Under the pieces are notes generated by a model that worked only from the letters and a program-made list of their open reading frames with translations, was not told the origin of the DNA and searched no databases. 64,000 nucleotides of DNA, from NCBI RefSeq assembly GCF_003990645.1, contig NZ_RYZK01000001.1, positions 806,001 to 870,000 on the forward strand. Direction: 5' to 3'. The number at the start of each line of letters is the position of its first letter. Positions within the stretch are counted from its first letter, which is position 1. The stretch comes from Shimia sediminis (GTDB lineage Bacteria > Pseudomonadota > Alphaproteobacteria > Rhodobacterales > Rhodobacteraceae). Positions 34,395 through 44,973 of the stretch are shown here, one piece after another. The position numbers and the translations under genes were made by a program.

Positions 34395-35167
34395 TTGCCG
34401 TGTTCCTTGTTATAATTGTGGATCACGGTCAGCCCGTGCATGGTCAGATCTTCTTCGAAACGGTCAAACAGCTGCACCGATTGCTGGAACAAGGGCGCAA
34501 GCCCCCCGGTCGCGATGACTTCCATCGGGCGCTCCCGCTCGGCCTTGATCCGCGCGCAGATTTCCCGCACCAGACCGACATAGCCCCAGAACACACCCGA
34601 TTGGATACAGGCCACCGTGTTGGTGCCAATCACCGATTGCGGCTTGGCGATATCGACATGCGGCAGGGCGGCGGCGGCATTGTGCAACGCCTCAAGGCTC
34701 AGGTTCACCCCCGGCGCAATCACGCCGCCGATATAGGCGCCATCCGCGGCGACAACGTCAAAAGTGGTTGCCGTGCCAAAGTCGACGACAATCAGATCGC
34801 CTCCATGGCGGTTATAAGCCCCCGCCGCATTGACCAGCCGGTCGGGGCCAACAATCGTGCCCTCATCGACCCGCGCCTCAACCGGCAACAGGCATTCCGG
34901 GCGCCCCACGACATAAGGTCGGCACCCAAAGAACCGATCCGCAAAGACCCGCAGGTTGAACACCACGCGCGGCACCGTCGAGGAAATGATCACCTCTTTG
35001 ATGTCCAGGTCGATCTCATAGTGTTTGATCAGTGTCGAGAACCAGGTGAAATAGGCATCCGCCGTCCGGCTGTGATGGGTCGAGGTGCGCAACGTGCACA
35101 GGAATTTCTCGCCGTCCCAGATGGAAAAAACGGTGTTGGTGTTGCCGCAATCAATCGCCAATAGCAT
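34391..35167 (-). CDS. coaX: Type III pantothenate kinase
   Basis: Phosphorylates pantothenate, the first step of coenzyme A synthesis. ASKHA-fold motifs: AIDCGNTNTVFSIWDGE at the N-terminus, VGPDRLVNAAGAY near residue 103, and DFGTATTFDVV near 122. 258 residues, full length. Overlaps rnj by 4 bp and follows birA by 24 bp, so biotin ligase, CoA synthesis and RNA decay genes share one transcript. The CoA product is used by the nearby leucine-degradation enzymes. Confidence 0.94.
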   Translation of the reverse strand: MLLAIDCGNTNTVFSIWDGEKFLCTLRTSTHHSRTADAYFTWFSTLIKHYEIDLDIKEVIISSTVPRVVFNLRVFADRFFGCRPYVVGRPECLLPVEARVDEGTIVGPDRLVNAAGAYNRHGGDLIVVDFGTATTFDVVAADGAYIGGVIAPGVNLSLEALHNAAAALPHVDIAKPQSVIGTNTVACIQSGVFWGYVGLVREICARIKAERERPMEVIATGGLAPLFQQSVQLFDRFEEDLTMHGLTVIHNYNKEHGN

Positions 35168-35191
35168 CGCGCACGCCCTTTTTACGTGGTT

Positions 35192-35950
35192 TCAAAAGAA
35201 CACCTCTGCCGCCGGAATGGCGACAGTCCCCCCCGAGGTCTTCAACACCAGATTGCCGTCCAAGTCCACCGTTTCAAAGGTTCCGACGGTTTCGTCACGT
35301 GACGTTCTGGCGGTGATCACCTCTCCCAGTTTCGCCGCGCGCGCCAGCCAGGCCTCGCGGATCGGCGCAAACCCATAGTTGGTGAACTGCGCCTCCCAGG
35401 CCGCATAGGCTGGTGCCAAAAGGGCCAGAAACGCCTCGGGTTCAACCGCAATTCCGGTCTCCGACTTCAAAGAAACAGGTGCCACAGCGCGCGCCTCCAG
35501 CAGGCGCGCATCAGGCGCCTCCGTCAGGTTCACCCCGATCCCAATGGCAAAATGCCCAACCTTGCCCCCGGCCACCCCGGCACTTTCCAAAAGAATGCCC
35601 GCCACCTTGGCGCCGTTCAACAAGACATCATTGGGCCACTTCAAAGCAAAGGCCTCGGGCCTGCCGGTCGCTGCCACAAACGCATCATAAAGCGCCAAAG
35701 ACGCCACAAACGACCGCAACGCCACAACCTCGGGCCCTTCCTTGGGCTGCAACACCAGGGTGCCCGCAAAATTCCCCACGGGATCTGCCCAGGGCCGCCC
35801 ACGCCGTCCGCGCCCCTTGGTCTGGCGCAAGCCCAGGATCCACTCCGGCCCCCGCAGTTCCGAGGCAATCCGCGCCGCTTCCGCGTTGGTGCTGTCCACC
35901 TCCGCCAAAACCCGCTTGCCATATCCTTCGGGCCATCCGGTCATGGTCAT
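35192..35950 (-). CDS. birA: Biotin--[acetyl-CoA-carboxylase] ligase
   Basis: Attaches biotin to carboxylase subunits such as MccA. 252 residues from ATG 35950 (MTMTGWPEGYGK); an ATG at 35944 is also possible. Motifs: STNAEA near residue 20, GRGRRGRPW (biotinyl-AMP loop), and KWPNDVLLNGAKVAGILLE. The N-terminal HTH regulator domain of E. coli BirA is absent, so this is the monofunctional class. Lies 54 bp downstream of a hairpin after nuoN. Confidence 0.93.
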   Translation of the reverse strand: MTMTGWPEGYGKRVLAEVDSTNAEAARIASELRGPEWILGLRQTKGRGRRGRPWADPVGNFAGTLVLQPKEGPEVVALRSFVASLALYDAFVAATGRPEAFALKWPNDVLLNGAKVAGILLESAGVAGGKVGHFAIGIGVNLTEAPDARLLEARAVAPVSLKSETGIAVEPEAFLALLAPAYAAWEAQFTNYGFAPIREAWLARAAKLGEVITARTSRDETVGTFETVDLDGNLVLKTSGGTVAIPAAEVFF

Positions 35951-36001
35951 CCCTTCGTATTGCCCCAAATACTCTCGCCAAAGGCATCTTAAAAATACAG
36001 C

Positions 36002-36023
36002 GACGCGCCCCATGGGGCGCGTC
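36002..36023. terminator. Perfect GC palindrome between nuoN and birA
   Basis: A 22-bp perfect palindrome with half-site GACGCGCCCCA follows the nuoN stop by 28 bp. On the minus strand a T-rich stretch (GTATTTTT) begins about 4 bases after the stem. It could end or attenuate nuo transcription before birA, but its double symmetry and modest T-tract leave this unsure. Confidence 0.5.
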
Positions 36024-36051
36024 ACAATTTCCAAACAGCCAGATCAGACGC

Positions 36052-37491
36052 TTACTTGACCAGCGTCGCCGCCGCGGCCTGCGCGATGCCTTCGATGCCA
36101 AAGAGGTTCACAACCCCAATCAGCATGATCGCAGCCGAGCCCATCAGCAGGCCGTACAGAACCGGCGACTTGCCGTTGTCCAGCCCGTCACCCTCTTCAC
36201 CAAAATACATGTAGTAAACGATGCGCAGGTAATAGAAGGCACCAATCACCGAGGCGATAACACCCAGCACGGCCAACCAGGCCAGACCGGCGTCATAAGC
36301 CGCGCGCAGCACATAGAACTTGCCAAAGAAACCCACCAGCGGCGGCACACCGGCCAGCGAGAACAACAGGATCAGCATGGCCATCGCCTTGCCGGAATTG
36401 GTGCGCGAATACATGTTGAGCGACCGGATATCGGTCACCGGCTCACCATCTTTTTCCATCGACAGGATAAAGGCGAAGGTACCGACATTCATGGTGACGT
36501 AAATCGCCATGTAGATCAGCAGCGCCTGCACGCCAAAGGCGGTGCCCGCCGCCAGCCCCATCAGGGCATAACCCATATGCGCGATCGACGAATAGGCCAT
36601 CAGACGTTTGATGTCGGTCTGACCAATCGCCGCCACGGCGCCCAGGAACATCGACAGCACCGACAACAGCGCGATGATCTGCTGCCAGTCACCCACATTG
36701 CCGCCAAAGGCGTCATGCAACACGCGTGCAAACAGCGCCATGGCGGCCACTTTCGGCGCGGTGGCAAAGAAGGCGGTGATCGGTGTCGGCGCGCCTTGGT
36801 AGACGTCCGGGGTCCACATGTGGAACGGCACGGCCGAGACCTTGAACGCCAGACCACAGGCAATGAACACGAGACCAAAGAGCATCCCCAGCGACACATG
36901 GCCATGACCCGCGGCGTCGATGATACCGGCGAAATTGGTTGTGCCAGCAAAGCCGTAAACCAGCGACGAACCATAAAGCAACAGACCCGACGACAGTGCG
37001 CCCAGCACAAAGTACTTCATGCCCGCCTCAGCCGACTTGGCACTGTCCCGGCGCATCGAAGCGATCACGTAAAGCGACAGCGACTGCAATTCGAGCCCCA
37101 TATAAAGCGCCATCAGGTCGCCTGCGGAAACCATGACCATCATGCCAACAACCGACAGGGTCACCAGCACGGGGTATTCGAACCGCAGCATACCGCGACG
37201 GCTCATGTAATCCTGCCCCATGATCAACACGGCAGCAGCGGACAACAGGATCGTCACCTTGGCAAAACGGGCAAAGCCGTCGTCGTTGAACATGCCGTCA
37301 AAGGCCACACGCTCGCCCTCGCCGCCCAGCCCGATCCACGCGGCAACCACCACGAAAACCGCAGCAGTGGCCCAGGTCAGGGTGCCCGCGATGCCGTCCT
37401 TGCGCGTGTAAACCGCGCCAATCAGCGCCACCATCGCATAACAGGCCAGCAGGATCTCTGGCAGAATGATATTCAGATCAGCCTGGATCAT
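36052..37491 (-). CDS. nuoN: NADH-quinone oxidoreductase subunit N
   Basis: Antiporter-like membrane subunit of complex I that helps pump protons. 479 residues with about 14 membrane helices; the conserved lysine/glutamate proton channel residues lie in the helices around [23 protein letters not shown] and [20 protein letters not shown]. Last nuo gene of the operon. Starts 15 bp after nuoM. Confidence 0.94.
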   Translation of the reverse strand: MIQADLNIILPEILLACYAMVALIGAVYTRKDGIAGTLTWATAAVFVVVAAWIGLGGEGERVAFDGMFNDDGFARFAKVTILLSAAAVLIMGQDYMSRRGMLRFEYPVLVTLSVVGMMVMVSAGDLMALYMGLELQSLSLYVIASMRRDSAKSAEAGMKYFVLGALSSGLLLYGSSLVYGFAGTTNFAGIIDAAGHGHVSLGMLFGLVFIACGLAFKVSAVPFHMWTPDVYQGAPTPITAFFATAPKVAAMALFARVLHDAFGGNVGDWQQIIALLSVLSMFLGAVAAIGQTDIKRLMAYSSIAHMGYALMGLAAGTAFGVQALLIYMAIYVTMNVGTFAFILSMEKDGEPVTDIRSLNMYSRTNSGKAMAMLILLFSLAGVPPLVGFFGKFYVLRAAYDAGLAWLAVLGVIASVIGAFYYLRIVYYMYFGEEGDGLDNGKSPVLYGLLMGSAAIMLIGVVNLFGIEGIAQAAAATLVK

Positions 37492-37506
37492 TTTCTCAAG
37501 CTCTCC

Positions 37507-39054
37507 TTAATGCGACGCCATTGCCGCGTCCCCGATCGGGGTTTGCGCAACTGCGGTTTCATAGTTGTGGATCAGCGCCTCGACCGAGGGGCCAATGATA
37601 TCGGTGACCAGTGGCGGATAGACACCCAGGATCAGGGTCATCGCCACCAGCGGGGCAAAGATCCATTTCTCGCGGGCGGTCATGTCGCTGATCGACTTCA
37701 GGCTTTCCTTGATGAGATCGCCAAAGACCACACGGCGATAGAGCCACAGCGCATAAGACGCCGAGAAGATCACGCCCGAGACCGCGAAGAGAGCAACCCA
37801 GGTGTTGGCCTTGAAGATACCCAGGATGGTCAGGAATTCCCCGACAAAGCCCGAGGTGCCCGGCAGGCCGACGTTGGCCATGGTGAAGAACATGAAGATC
37901 AGCGCATAGGCCGGCATCCGGTTCACCAGACCGCCATAAGCATCAATCTCACGTGTGTGCATGCGGTCATAGATCACGCCCACACACAGGAACAACGCGC
38001 CCGAGATGAAGCCGTGGCTCAGCATCTGAAAGATAGCCCCGTCAATACCCTGCTGGTTGGCAGCAAAGATACCCATGGTCACATAGCCCATGTGCGCCAC
38101 CGAAGAGTAAGCGATCAGCTTTTTCATGTCTTCCTGCACCAGCGCCACCAGCGAGGTATAGACAATCGCAATCGCCGACATCCAGAGAACCAGATCGGTC
38201 ATCACGGCCGAGCCAACCGGGAACATCGGCAAGGAGAAGCGCAGGAAGCCGTAGCCGCCCATCTTCAACAGGATCGCCGCCAGAACCACAGAACCCGCAG
38301 TGGGCGCCTGCACGTGTGCATCCGGCAACCAGGTGTGCACCGGCCACATCGGCATCTTCACCGCAAAGCTTGCGAAGAACGCCAGGAACATCAGCGTCTG
38401 CATACCGCCGACGATGTGGATGCCCAGCACCGAGAAGCTTTCCGAGGCGAACTCATGACGCATCAGGGTCGGAATGTCGGTGGTGCCTGCGTCGGCAAAC
38501 ATCGCCACCATCGCAACCAGCATCAGGACCGAGCCGAGGAAGGTATAAAGGAAGAACTTGAAGCTGGCGTAGATGCGGTCCTTGCCGCCCCAGATGCCGA
38601 TGATCAGGAACATCGGGATCAGGCCCGCCTCAAAGAACAGGTAGAACAGTACCAGGTCCAGCGCCATGAAGACGCCGAGCATCAGCGTTTCCAGCAGCAG
38701 GAAGGCGATCATGTATTCCTTGACGCGGTGCTCGACGTTCCACGAGGCCGCAATCACCAGCGGCATCATAAAGGTGGTGAGCATCACGAACAGAACCGAG
38801 ATCCCGTCCACACCCAGTTTGTATTTCAGGCCCATCAGCCATTCGCGTTCTTCCACGAACTGGAAGCCGGTGTTCGAGGGGTCAAACTCGAACAGGATGG
38901 CCAGCGACACCAGGAAGGTGATGACCGTGGCCACCATCGCGACCCATTTCGCGTTGCGCTGAGCCGCCGCCTCTTCCCCGCGCAGGAAGATCGCGAGGAT
39001 CGCCGCTGCGAGCGCAGGGATAAAAGTCACAAGGGAGAGCAAGCTATCGTTCAT
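37507..39054 (-). CDS. nuoM: NADH-quinone oxidoreductase subunit M
   Basis: Antiporter-like subunit of complex I, 515 residues, about 14 membrane helices. [43 protein letters not shown] is the family signature. The start overlaps the nuoL stop by one base (TAATG-type junction), so L and M are translated together. Confidence 0.95.
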   Translation of the reverse strand: MNDSLLSLVTFIPALAAAILAIFLRGEEAAAQRNAKWVAMVATVITFLVSLAILFEFDPSNTGFQFVEEREWLMGLKYKLGVDGISVLFVMLTTFMMPLVIAASWNVEHRVKEYMIAFLLLETLMLGVFMALDLVLFYLFFEAGLIPMFLIIGIWGGKDRIYASFKFFLYTFLGSVLMLVAMVAMFADAGTTDIPTLMRHEFASESFSVLGIHIVGGMQTLMFLAFFASFAVKMPMWPVHTWLPDAHVQAPTAGSVVLAAILLKMGGYGFLRFSLPMFPVGSAVMTDLVLWMSAIAIVYTSLVALVQEDMKKLIAYSSVAHMGYVTMGIFAANQQGIDGAIFQMLSHGFISGALFLCVGVIYDRMHTREIDAYGGLVNRMPAYALIFMFFTMANVGLPGTSGFVGEFLTILGIFKANTWVALFAVSGVIFSASYALWLYRRVVFGDLIKESLKSISDMTAREKWIFAPLVAMTLILGVYPPLVTDIIGPSVEALIHNYETAVAQTPIGDAAMASH

Positions 39055-41192
39055 TAGTGCGCTCCTCCGCTGAGCGAAATCCAGGTGATAAGAACGGCAA
39101 CGCCGATCACCATGGCTAGTGCATAGGTAAAGATGTAACCGGACTGGGCGCGGCCCGCGAGGCGGGTGAACCAGGGCACGATGCCCATCGCCACGCCATT
39201 GAGGAACCCGTCGATCACGTTGCCATCACCGCGTTTCCAGAAGAAACGGCCAAGCGCCTTGGCGGGACGGACAAAGATCGCGTCGTAAAGCTCGTCAAAG
39301 TACCACTTGTTCAAGAGGAACTGATAAAGCGGACGCTGGCTCTCGGCCAGTTTCGCAGGGAAGGCCGGGTTCACGATGTAGAAATAGAACGCAGTCACAA
39401 AACCCAACAGCATTGCGATGAACGGCGAGACCTTGACCCATGTCGGGGCGTGGTGGGCATCGTCCAGCACGTGGTTGTCCGGGTGCATGAAGATCGCGCC
39501 TTCCGGGGCTTCGCCATGATGCGCCGCCATGACAGGCGCATGCGCCGGATCGTCATGTTTGGCGGCGTGATCATCGCCGTGCTCTTCGGTCGCGTGCGCG
39601 TCCTCATCGCCATGATCGTCCGTGGCAGGCTCGTCGCCGTGGCTGTCCGCAGCTTCATGGTGCGCCGGAATGCCGAAAAAGGCATTGACCTGCTCGTGTT
39701 TGCCAAAGAACGACCCGTACCACAGCATCCCCGAAAAGATTGCCCCCAGCGCCAGCACGCCAAGCGGCACCAGCATGACCATGGGGCTTTCGTGGGCGTG
39801 GTCGTGGGTGTGCTTGTTGCCGCGTGCCTCACCGTAAAAGGTCAGGAACATCAGCCGCCACGAGTAGAACGAGGTGAACAGCGCCGCAATGACCAGCATC
39901 CAGAAGGCATAGCCCCCTTGCGTGCCGGCCCATGCGCTCTCGATCACCGCATCCTTGGACAGGAAGCCGGCGAAACCGATATGGGTCAGCGGGATGCCAA
40001 CGCCGGTGATGGCCAGCGTACCGATCATCATCGCCCAGAAAGTCATGGGCAGTTTCTTACGCAGGCCGCCATAGTTGCGCATGTCCTGCTCGTGATGCAT
40101 GCCGTGGATCACCGAGCCGGCGCCCAGGAACAGCATCGCTTTGAAAAACGCGTGGGTGAACAGGTGGAACATGGCGACCGAATAGACGCCCACACCTGCG
40201 GCCACGAACATGTAACCCAGCTGCGAACAGGTCGAATAGGCGATCACGCGCTTGATGTCGTTCTGCACCAGACCCACGGTCGCGGCAAAGAACGCGGTGG
40301 TGGCACCGATATAGACCACGACCATCTTGGCTTCGGGCGCATATTCAAACAGCGGCGACATCCGGCAGACCAGGAAAACACCCGCCGTCACCATGGTCGC
40401 AGCGTGGATCAGCGCCGACACAGGGGTCGGACCTTCCATCGCGTCCGGCAACCAGGTGTGCAGGAACAGCTGCGCCGACTTCCCCATCGCGCCGATGAAC
40501 AACAGGAAAGCCAAGAGGTTCGCGGCATTCCAGTCGGTCCACAGGAAGGTGATCGAGGTTTCCGCCAGCGCCGGTGCGGCGGCAAAGACGTCGTCAAACT
40601 TGATCGAGTCGACCATGAAGAACAGGCCGGCGATCCCGAGGGCAAAGCCAAAGTCACCCACGCGGTTGACCACAAAGGCCTTGATCGCGGCGGCGTTGGC
40701 CGACGGTTTCTTGTAGTAAAACCCGATCAGCAGGTACGAGGCGACGCCCACACCTTCCCAACCAAAGAACATCTGCACCAGGTTGTCGGCGGTGACCAGC
40801 ATCAGCATGGCAAAGGTAAAGAAAGACAGATACGCAAAGAAGCGCGCCTTGTAGTGCTCATCCTCTTTCCAGGCCTCGTCATGGGCCATGTAGCCAAAGG
40901 AATAAAGGTGCACCAGCGCCGAGACCGTGGTCACGACGATCAGCATGATCGCGGTCAGCCGATCCAGACGGATCGCCCAGGCCGTATCCAGCGTGCCGGA
41001 CTGGATCCAGTCGAGAACGTGAATGTAATGGGTCTGCCCATCATGGGTCAGGAACACGACCCAGCTCAAGAGACAGGCCAGGAACAACAGGCCAGTGGTG
41101 ACCCACTGCGCGCCCTTTTCCCCGATAAAGCGCCAGCCGAAGCCACCAATAAGGCTACCGATCAGCGGAGCGAACAGGATGATCTTTTCCAT
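39054..41192 (-). CDS. nuoL: NADH-quinone oxidoreductase subunit L, with His/Asp-rich insert
   Basis: Largest membrane subunit of complex I, 712 residues. It has antiporter-like helices and a C-terminal lateral helix that runs along the membrane arm. [35 protein letters not shown] is the signature. A hydrophilic segment encoded at about 39440-39665 ([12 protein letters not shown]...DDAHHAP) is exceptionally rich in His, Asp and Glu, and a shorter HTHDHAHES lies just upstream. These may bind metal or be a disordered linker. Otherwise a normal NuoL. Confidence 0.94.
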   Translation of the reverse strand: MEKIILFAPLIGSLIGGFGWRFIGEKGAQWVTTGLLFLACLLSWVVFLTHDGQTHYIHVLDWIQSGTLDTAWAIRLDRLTAIMLIVVTTVSALVHLYSFGYMAHDEAWKEDEHYKARFFAYLSFFTFAMLMLVTADNLVQMFFGWEGVGVASYLLIGFYYKKPSANAAAIKAFVVNRVGDFGFALGIAGLFFMVDSIKFDDVFAAAPALAETSITFLWTDWNAANLLAFLLFIGAMGKSAQLFLHTWLPDAMEGPTPVSALIHAATMVTAGVFLVCRMSPLFEYAPEAKMVVVYIGATTAFFAATVGLVQNDIKRVIAYSTCSQLGYMFVAAGVGVYSVAMFHLFTHAFFKAMLFLGAGSVIHGMHHEQDMRNYGGLRKKLPMTFWAMMIGTLAITGVGIPLTHIGFAGFLSKDAVIESAWAGTQGGYAFWMLVIAALFTSFYSWRLMFLTFYGEARGNKHTHDHAHESPMVMLVPLGVLALGAIFSGMLWYGSFFGKHEQVNAFFGIPAHHEAADSHGDEPATDDHGDEDAHATEEHGDDHAAKHDDPAHAPVMAAHHGEAPEGAIFMHPDNHVLDDAHHAPTWVKVSPFIAMLLGFVTAFYFYIVNPAFPAKLAESQRPLYQFLLNKWYFDELYDAIFVRPAKALGRFFWKRGDGNVIDGFLNGVAMGIVPWFTRLAGRAQSGYIFTYALAMVIGVAVLITWISLSGGAH

Positions 41193-41197
41193 CTGCC

Positions 41198-41503
41198 TTA
41201 GCCTTTCATCACGTTGACATCTTCGACCGCGATGGTGCCGCGGTTACGGAAGAAGGAGACAATGATCGCGAGGCCAATCGCGGCTTCCGCCGCGGCAACG
41301 GTCAGGATGAACAGGGTGAACACCTGCCCGACCAGATCGCCCATGTAGCTCGAGAACGCCACCAGGTTAATGTTGACGGAAAGCAGCATCAGTTCGATCG
41401 ACATCAGCAGGATGATGACGTTCTTCCGGTTCAGGAAGAGGCCAAAGATCCCGATGACGAAGAGAACCGCCGCCACGGTGAGATAATGTTCCAGTCCGAT
41501 CAT
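41198..41503 (-). CDS. nuoK: NADH-quinone oxidoreductase subunit K
   Basis: 101 residues, three membrane helices, with the conserved Glu residues in the [15 protein letters not shown] and [20 protein letters not shown] segments that lie in the proton path. Start ATG 41503 gives the usual [15 protein letters not shown]. It follows the AT-rich inserted gene by only 4 bp; its ribosome-binding site (AGGGA) lies inside that gene's end. Confidence 0.95.
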   Translation of the reverse strand: MIGLEHYLTVAAVLFVIGIFGLFLNRKNVIILLMSIELMLLSVNINLVAFSSYMGDLVGQVFTLFILTVAAAEAAIGLAIIVSFFRNRGTIAVEDVNVMKG

Positions 41504-41507
41504 ATTC

Positions 41508-41993
41508 TCAAAGTCCCTCGAATTTTTTCTTGCCGTTACGCAGCTTTGGGAACGCTGCTGCGCAGGCGCAGTTTTCTTCTGTTTTTTTCTGTAGCGACAC
41601 TTCGAAGCCTCGCGCGTCAAACTGTTGTTTGACCTTTTCAAGTGAGTAGCGTTCTTGCGAGTTCAGCATTGCATGCAGAGTGCTTCTCGCTTCTTCTGAG
41701 CGGTCGAAACTATCGGACCGCCCCTCTTTCTTCCATTCCGCGCGAACTTCAACGGTTGTGCCGGAACCACAATCGGAAACGACGAGCTTTCCATTCTGGA
41801 CGCAACCATCATCAAAGCAAAATCCACCCACTTCCTCATAGGACACGACACCCTGACCAATCACACGATGATCAATTTCGACCCAATGATGCGAGACAAC
41901 AGAGTTGTGCTCACACTCGCCAATAGGAAAGGCGTATGAGGCGACGGGCAGCAACATCGCAGCCAGAAGAGATATGAGCGCTTTAAGCTTCAA
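41508..41993 (-). CDS. Secreted cysteine-rich protein inserted between nuoJ and nuoK
   Basis: 161 residues starting from a TTG that overlaps the nuoJ stop (TTGA). A signal peptide ([21 protein letters not shown]) is followed by a small periplasmic domain with Cys in [26 protein letters not shown] and CACAAAF, possibly disulfide-bonded. I recognise no family. GC is about 50% in sampled blocks (30 of 60 at both 41521-41580 and 41641-41700), below its nuo neighbours. The tight fit with no frame damage suggests an inserted but maintained gene. Confidence 0.7.
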   Translation of the reverse strand: MKLKALISLLAAMLLPVASYAFPIGECEHNSVVSHHWVEIDHRVIGQGVVSYEEVGGFCFDDGCVQNGKLVVSDCGSGTTVEVRAEWKKEGRSDSFDRSEEARSTLHAMLNSQERYSLEKVKQQFDARGFEVSLQKKTEENCACAAAFPKLRNGKKKFEGL

Positions 41994-42598
41994 ACACCCT
42001 GCCCCGGTTTCACGTCTTTCAGTTCCATCGCGTCTTTGGGATCGCGCCACATCTGGTGCAGCACGTTCTGACGTTTCACGTCACGGCGGTGGCGCATGGT
42101 CAGAACGATGGCGCCTATCATGGCGACCAGCAGGATCAGACCGGCCAGTTGGAACAGAAGGAAATACTGGTCGTAGATAATCAGGCCCAGAGCGGCGGTG
42201 TTCTGCACACCCTCGGGCGCAACAGCGGCGCGCGACGCCTCGGCGGTGTCGGCAAACTGCCAGACGCCGATGGCCATGCCGAACTGCATCAGCAGGATCA
42301 CGGCAATCAACAGCGCCAGCGGCATGTATTGCGCCATGCCTGCTTTCAGCTCGGCAAAGTCGATGTCCAGCATCATCACCACGAACAGGAACAATACGGC
42401 GACCGCCCCCACGTAGACGATGATCAACAGCATCGCGACAAATTCCGCCCCCAGCAGCACGAACAGCCCCGCCGATGACAGAAAGGCCAGGATCAGCCAG
42501 AGCACCGAATGCACCGGGTTGCGGCTGATCACGGTGAACAGCCCGCCCGCGATGGCGCTGAGCGCGAAGAGGTAAAAGGCCAGAGCAACCATACTCAT
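41990..42598 (-). CDS. nuoJ: NADH-quinone oxidoreductase subunit J
   Basis: 202 residues with five membrane helices; [49 protein letters not shown] is the diagnostic block. Its start overlaps the carboxymuconolactone-decarboxylase-like gene stop by 4 bp (ATGA), and its stop overlaps the inserted gene's TTG start. Normal length for alphaproteobacteria. Confidence 0.94.
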   Translation of the reverse strand: MSMVALAFYLFALSAIAGGLFTVISRNPVHSVLWLILAFLSSAGLFVLLGAEFVAMLLIIVYVGAVAVLFLFVVMMLDIDFAELKAGMAQYMPLALLIAVILLMQFGMAIGVWQFADTAEASRAAVAPEGVQNTAALGLIIYDQYFLLFQLAGLILLVAMIGAIVLTMRHRRDVKRQNVLHQMWRDPKDAMELKDVKPGQGV

Positions 42599-43002
42599 GT
42601 GTCACTATCCTCGTTTTCGGCCATGACACCTTCGGCAAGCTCCAGGGCTTTGGTCATGGCGGGTATGCCGGCGAACATCGACATCTGTCCGATGGTCTCG
42701 ACGATTTCTTGTTTTGTTGCGCCCGCCTCCAGAAGGTGACGAACGGTCATGCGGATTTGCGGCTCGCCCTGGGCGCCCAGAACGGTCAGCGCGGCCAGCG
42801 TCAGCAGCAAACGGGTCTTGGCGTCCAGCCCGTCCTTGTTGATGGTGTTGCCAAAGAACATCTCCATCATCTCTTTGGACATGGTGGGCCACAGGTTTTC
42901 GAACCCTTTCGGGGTGAACGACTCCATCGCAGGGTTCATGGCCTTGGCCATCTCCTGATACTGCGCGATCATCGCTTCAAAGGGGTTCTTGCCATCGGTC
43001 AT
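42595..43002 (-). CDS. Carboxymuconolactone decarboxylase-family protein in the nuo operon
   Basis: 135 residues of the AhpD/CMD fold: [68 protein letters not shown]. The CxxC of AhpD peroxidase-type members is absent, so a redox role is unproven. Start ATG 43002 overlaps the nuoI stop (ATGA) and its stop overlaps the nuoJ start, so it is translated in step with complex I subunits. I recall similar genes at this position in related genomes. Confidence 0.85.
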   Translation of the reverse strand: MTDGKNPFEAMIAQYQEMAKAMNPAMESFTPKGFENLWPTMSKEMMEMFFGNTINKDGLDAKTRLLLTLAALTVLGAQGEPQIRMTVRHLLEAGATKQEIVETIGQMSMFAGIPAMTKALELAEGVMAENEDSDT

Positions 43003-43493
43003 CGGTAGGGTGCATCCAATTCGAGGTTCTTGGCGATCTCGGCTTCCCAACGTTCGCCGTTCGCGAGCAATTTATCCTTGTCGTAGAACAACTCTTCGCG
43101 GCTTTCGGTCGAGAACTCGAAATTCGGCCCTTCGACAATCGCATCCACCGGGCAGGCTTCCTGGCAGAAGCCGCAGTAGATGCACTTGGTCATGTCGATG
43201 TCATAGCGCGTGGTGCGGCGGCTGCCATCTTCGCGGGGTTCCGCGTCAATGGTGATCGCCTGCGCCGGACAGATGGCTTCGCACAGCTTACAGGCGATGC
43301 AACGCTCTTCCCCATTGGGGTAGCGACGCAGCGCGTGTTCGCCGCGGAACCGCGGGCTCAGCGGACCCTTTTCATGCGGGTAGTTGATCGTCACCTTTGG
43401 GCCGACAAAGTACTTCATCCCCAGCCGGAACGCCTTGAAAAAGTCGGTCAGCAGGAAATAGCCAGCCGCGCGTTTATAGTCGATCTGAGTCAT
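42999..43493 (-). CDS. nuoI: NADH-quinone oxidoreductase subunit I
   Basis: Ferredoxin-like subunit that carries clusters N6a and N6b in the peripheral arm. 164 residues; two 4Fe-4S motifs with cysteines at 65, 68, 71, 75 and 104, 107, 110, 114 ([12 protein letters not shown] and [12 protein letters not shown]). All eight ligands are intact. Starts 1 bp after the nuoH stop. Confidence 0.95.
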   Translation of the reverse strand: MTQIDYKRAAGYFLLTDFFKAFRLGMKYFVGPKVTINYPHEKGPLSPRFRGEHALRRYPNGEERCIACKLCEAICPAQAITIDAEPREDGSRRTTRYDIDMTKCIYCGFCQEACPVDAIVEGPNFEFSTESREELFYDKDKLLANGERWEAEIAKNLELDAPYR

Positions 43494-43494
43494 A

Positions 43495-44535
43495 TCAGCC
43501 TCCAATCGCCCAGCGGGCATAGGCGCCGCCGAAAAGTTCGAATTTCGCCAGGAACGCCACCAGAACAACCCAGACCAGCGACATCGGCAGGAAGACTTTC
43601 CAACCAATGCGCATCAGCTGGTCATAGCGGTAGCGCGGCACCAATGCCTTGACCATCGAGAACATGAAGAACGCGAGGCCCATCTTGGCAATCATCCAGA
43701 AGATACCATCCGGCAGACCCGGGATCGGCGACAGCCAGCCCCCAAAGAACAACAGGCTCACCAGCGCGCACATCAGCACCACGGCCACCAGTTCACCGAT
43801 CATGAACAACAGGAACGGGGTCGACGAGTATTCCACCTGATAGCCCGCCACCAGTTCAGATTCCGCCTCTGGCAGGTCGAACGGAGGACGGTTGGTTTCC
43901 GCCAGCGCCGAGATGAAGAACAGGAACAGCATCGGGAAATGCGGCAGCCAGTACCAAGAGAAGATGCCATACTTGCCATCCTGCGCGGCAACAATGTCGC
44001 CAAAGTTCATCGAGCCGGTCGAGATGATGATGCCGATGATGATCAGACCCAGGCTGACCTCGTAAGAGATCATCTGCGCAGCCGACCGAAGCGACCCGAG
44101 GAACGGGTACTTCGAGTTCGACGCCCAGCCGCCCATGATCACGCCGTAAACCTCAAGGCTCGACACCGCGAACACATACAGGATTGCAACGTTGATGTCC
44201 GACAGGACCCAGCCATCGTTGAACGGGATCACCGCCCAGGCGATCAGCGCCATCACCAGCGACACCATCGGTGCCAAAAGGTACACGGCCTTGTCCGCAC
44301 CAGCCGGGAAGACCACTTCTTTCACGATGTACTTCAGAAAGTCCGCAAAGCTCTGCATCAGGCCAAAGACACCAACAACGTTGGGACCCCGGCGCAGCTG
44401 GACCGCGGCCCAGATCTTGCGGTCGGCATACATCAGAAAGGCCAGCGCCACCAAAAGTGGAACGACAAGCAACAGGATCTGGCCCACTGTCAGCAGCAGG
44501 ATCCCGAGGTTCGTGGTGGTAAAGAATTCAATCAT
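43495..44535 (-). CDS. nuoH: NADH-quinone oxidoreductase subunit H
   Basis: Membrane subunit that forms the quinone chamber with NuoB and NuoD. 346 residues, about eight helices, with the conserved [27 protein letters not shown] and [18 protein letters not shown]. Starts 6 bp after the stop of the preceding lipoprotein gene. Confidence 0.95.
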   Translation of the reverse strand: MIEFFTTTNLGILLLTVGQILLLVVPLLVALAFLMYADRKIWAAVQLRRGPNVVGVFGLMQSFADFLKYIVKEVVFPAGADKAVYLLAPMVSLVMALIAWAVIPFNDGWVLSDINVAILYVFAVSSLEVYGVIMGGWASNSKYPFLGSLRSAAQMISYEVSLGLIIIGIIISTGSMNFGDIVAAQDGKYGIFSWYWLPHFPMLFLFFISALAETNRPPFDLPEAESELVAGYQVEYSSTPFLLFMIGELVAVVLMCALVSLLFFGGWLSPIPGLPDGIFWMIAKMGLAFFMFSMVKALVPRYRYDQLMRIGWKVFLPMSLVWVVLVAFLAKFELFGGAYARWAIGG

Positions 44536-44541
44536 GGGTCC

Positions 44542-44973
44542 TCACACCGTGGGTATTCCGTTGTCTTTACAGTCCGCAACGATGACTTCGGCGTCGATCG
44601 TCTTGAGACCGTCCGGCAGCGCCGACGAGATGGTATAAGCCGCATCCCCTCTCCACATGCCGTCGTCAAATGTCGTGGTCGTGCGCACGTGGCGCGCAAA
44701 ACCGTATCCCCGGATCAGCGCATATTGCGCCGCGGCGCATTCCGCATAGCGGGCCACGCTGTTGGGGGCTTCGGGGTCGTCCTTGTCGCCGCGCATGGCG
44801 ACATGAAACCGGACGAGATCGTCTTCCAGCAACCGTGTCTCAACACCCTGATACAGTGCATCCTGCGACACGGTCCCGCCACAGGACACGCCCTCACCAC
44901 AGGTCGGCGCACAGGCCGACAGACCCAGCGCCAGCGCCGGAACCATGGGGGATATGAGGGCGTTCAGGTGCAT
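44542..44973 (-). CDS. Lipoprotein of unknown function between nuoG and nuoH
   Basis: 143 residues with a signal peptide ending ALGLSAC (lipobox Cys at about residue 21), then a small globular domain with Cys pairs in PTCGEGVSCGG. No family recognised. The start overlaps the nuoG stop by one base, so it is translated with complex I. Lipoproteins are not known complex I subunits; an assembly or envelope role is possible. Confidence 0.7.
   Translation of the reverse strand: MHLNALISPMVPALALGLSACAPTCGEGVSCGGTVSQDALYQGVETRLLEDDLVRFHVAMRGDKDDPEAPNSVARYAECAAAQYALIRGYGFARHVRTTTTFDDGMWRGDAAYTISSALPDGLKTIDAEVIVADCKDNGIPTV

Noticed and set aside
35413-39057. Very long plus-strand open frame (about 1,214 codons) across birA, nuoN and nuoM
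   Set aside because: It is antisense to three confidently identified genes, has extreme His/Gln/Arg composition typical of a reverse-frame shadow in GC-rich DNA, and shows no recognisable domain.
39450-41201. Plus-strand open frame opposite nuoL
   Set aside because: Antisense shadow of nuoL; it is rich in His, Arg and Gln and has no plausible start signal.
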